From: an uncultured Ruminococcus sp.
GTDB lineage: Bacteria; Bacillota; Clostridia; Oscillospirales; Acutalibacteraceae
Reading direction: 5' to 3'
Length of the DNA: 42,322 nucleotides
Assembly: GCA_902785355.1 (NCBI GenBank)
Contig: CACZYF010000023.1
Coordinates: forward strand, 27,274 to 69,595
Under the pieces are notes generated by a model. That model was given only the letters and a program-made list of their open reading frames with translations, was not told the DNA's origin and searched no databases. The first letter of the stretch is position 1, and every line of letters begins with the position of its first letter. The position numbers were made by a program, and so were the translations under genes. Below, in pieces: positions 40,896 through 42,322 of this stretch.

Positions 40896-42041
40896 ATGTA
40901 TAATATCTTAAAGCTCAACAAGATCGCCGCGATCGGTACCGACCGTCTGGGCGAGAATTACAACTGTGTTGACGAGTGCGCCGCTCCCGATGGTATCCTC
41001 GTCCGCTCCGCTTCCATGCATGACATGGAGCTGCCCGAGAGCCTGCTGGCGATCGCCCGTGCAGGCGCCGGCGTCAACAACATCCCGCTCGACAAGTGCG
41101 CCGAGAAGGGTATCTGCGTATTCAACACCCCCGGCGCGAACGCGAACGCCGTTATGGAGCTGGTCGTTGCCGGTATGCTGCTGGCTTCCCGCAAGATCGC
41201 TCAGGGTATCGCGTGGAACAAGACCCTCGCGGACGATGAGAACTGCCTCAAAACCGTAGAGAAAGGCAAGAGCCAGTTCGTCGGTCCCGAGATCAAGGGC
41301 AAGACCCTCGGCGTTGTCGGTCTGGGCGCGATCGGCGTTCTGGTCGCGAACGCAGCGCGTGCGCTGCACATGCGCGTCGTCGGTTACGATCCTTATCTGA
41401 GCGTAGACGCGGCGCTCCATCTGAGCCGTCATGTCACCATCGTCAAGAATATCGACGAGATGTACGCACAGGCTGACTACATCACCTATCATCTGCCGCT
41501 CAACGACGGCACCCGCGGTATGATCAACGCCGAAACCATCGGTAAGATGAAGGACGGCGTCCGTATCCTGAACTTCTCGCGTGACGGTCTGGTCAAGTCC
41601 GCCGACATCATCGCGGCTCTCGAGAGCGGTAAGATGGCGGCTTATGTCACCGACTTCGCGACTCAGGATCTGCTGACCGTTGACGGCGTTGTTGCGATCC
41701 CGCATCTGGGCGCTTCCACTCCCGAGAGCGAGGACAACTGTGCTGTGATGGCTGCCGATGAGATCAAGGATTACCTCGAGCTCGGCAACATCAAGAACTC
41801 CGTCAACTTCCCGAATGTTTCCATGCCCAGAAGCGGCGAGACCCGCTTCTGTGTTTTCCATCAGAACACCCCGAAGATCATCTCGCAGCTGCTTGATATC
41901 ATCGGCGGTAACGTAGAGAACATGGAGAACAAGAGCCGCGGCGACTATGCGTACACCATCATCGACGTCACCGGCGCAAACAAGGGCTGTGATGACGCCC
42001 TCAAGGCTATAGACGGCGTGATCCGTGTCAGAGAGCTGTGA
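40896..42041 (+). CDS. serA: D-3-phosphoglycerate dehydrogenase
   Basis: A 381-residue NAD enzyme that opens serine synthesis. The Rossmann motif is VVGLGAIGVLVA (about 146-157). Catalytic residues are Arg229 in NFSRDG and His270 in IPHLGAST. The Glu of the usual triad seems to be Gln257 in TDFATQDLL. A C-terminal ACT-like domain (about 311-381) is likely to mediate serine feedback. Length fits the short clostridial SerA. GGGAG lies before the ATG. A TPESEDNCAVMAADE helix is typical of the family. Other hydroxyacid dehydrogenases are possible in principle, but serC next door supports SerA. Confidence 0.93.
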   Translation: MYNILKLNKIAAIGTDRLGENYNCVDECAAPDGILVRSASMHDMELPESLLAIARAGAGVNNIPLDKCAEKGICVFNTPGANANAVMELVVAGMLLASRKIAQGIAWNKTLADDENCLKTVEKGKSQFVGPEIKGKTLGVVGLGAIGVLVANAARALHMRVVGYDPYLSVDAALHLSRHVTIVKNIDEMYAQADYITYHLPLNDGTRGMINAETIGKMKDGVRILNFSRDGLVKSADIIAALESGKMAAYVTDFATQDLLTVDGVVAIPHLGASTPESEDNCAVMAADEIKDYLELGNIKNSVNFPNVSMPRSGETRFCVFHQNTPKIISQLLDIIGGNVENMENKSRGDYAYTIIDVTGANKGCDDALKAIDGVIRVREL

Positions 42042-42080
42042 TTGTCAGTTCAAAGCTCAATCTTATTATCAACAAAAAAT

Positions 42081-42116
42081 ACACCGGAGTTGCCTTCGCG
42101 GCGGCTCCGGTGTTTT
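42081..42116 (+). terminator. Terminator of serC-serA
   Basis: ACACCGGAG (42081-42089) pairs with CTCCGGTGT (42105-42113), followed by TTT. An inner GCC/GGC stem extends it. Confidence 0.85.
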
Positions 42117-42184
42117 GCGTTTGCGGCGTTTCTGTCTCGGCTTGATACGACGGCTTTTCGGGGATAATTACACGACTTTGCTAC

Positions 42185-42213
42185 TTGTCAAGCGGCGGTG
42201 ATGTTGGTATAAT
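42185..42213 (+). promoter_or_regulatory. Strong promoter reading toward the window end
   Basis: TTGTCA (42185-42190) and TATAAT (42208-42213), spacer 17, with TGG before the -10 (extended -10). Transcription would start near 42,220, five bases before the 97-base repeat. Confidence 0.75.
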
Positions 42214-42224
42214 GGGGAAGAATC

Positions 42225-42322
42225 ATACTAATCCTTAATAAAAACCTTTATCATCTATTGCGCTATATTTCGTATAGCTTTGTTGGGCTCCTTGACAGGC
42301 GCCAGCCTGTCTGCGTCTCCCG
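42225..42322 (+). repeat. Long intergenic repeat, copy 2 (cut by window end)
   Basis: Identical to 27,220-27,316 over 97 bases, then one C fewer. It includes the GACAGGC/GCCTGTC hairpin. It lies directly behind a strong promoter, so it would be the leader or body of a transcript. Confidence 0.9.

Overview
The window looks like chromosomal DNA from a Gram-positive anaerobe of class Clostridia, most likely a gut-type Ruminococcaceae/Oscillospiraceae. The signs are a type III glutamine synthetase, lipoboxed lipoproteins of the MKK...LASCG type, strong AAGGAGG ribosome sites with several TTG starts, sigma-A-like promoters with 17-base spacers, and many short intergenic repeats. This assignment is inference; there is no rRNA here to fix it. 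I see no phage, transposase, CRISPR array or tRNA gene.

Layout. 1-1,660: lipoprotein alpha-amylase (minus). 1,736-8,246: a divergently promoted locus encoding a STAS protein, an adenylation-carrier-condensation NRPS, a type B carboxylesterase overlapping it, an oppositely oriented protein of unknown function, and a Sfp-type phosphopantetheinyl transferase. 8,248-18,050: general cell genes (unknown protein, CNNM/CorC-type membrane protein, uppP, ftsK/spoIIIE, tyrS, a zinc-ribbon mscL, and an operon in which a membrane protein precedes its probable sigma factor). 18,243-19,844: secreted NlpC/P60 wall hydrolase, followed by about 600 bases of AT-rich DNA. 20,471-27,149: guanine deaminase divergent from a BMP-type nucleoside ABC transporter, a purine salvage block. 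27,357-29,456: glnN. 29,707-30,558: dapF. 30,580-39,104: a complete histidine operon (hisZ-hisG fusion, hisD, C, B, H, A, F, IE and a PHP phosphatase). 39,166-39,324: a 52-residue ribbon-helix-helix gene. 39,630-42,041: serC and serA.

How the genes work together. The histidine operon covers every step from PRPP and ATP to histidine, and its promoter carries a perfect palindrome between the -35 and -10. SerC and SerA give two of the three steps of serine synthesis. Guanine deaminase and the transporter would import nucleosides and catabolise guanine. The NRPS locus carries its own activating PPTase. Its adenylation domain appears to lack the Asp that holds an alpha-amino group, it ends in a condensation domain without a thioesterase, and it sits beside a possibly membrane-tethered esterase and an anti-sigma-antagonist-like STAS protein. 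It is my best candidate for an undescribed small-molecule system.

The intergenic DNA holds at least five families of short structured repeats: heptamer arrays ending in a GGCGGG/CCCGCACC hairpin (two lie in inverted orientation inside the histidine operon), a two-hairpin element with differing stem sequences, a TGTAGGG hairpin element, CGTCATTGCGAG units, and a 97-base exact repeat at 27,220 and 42,225.
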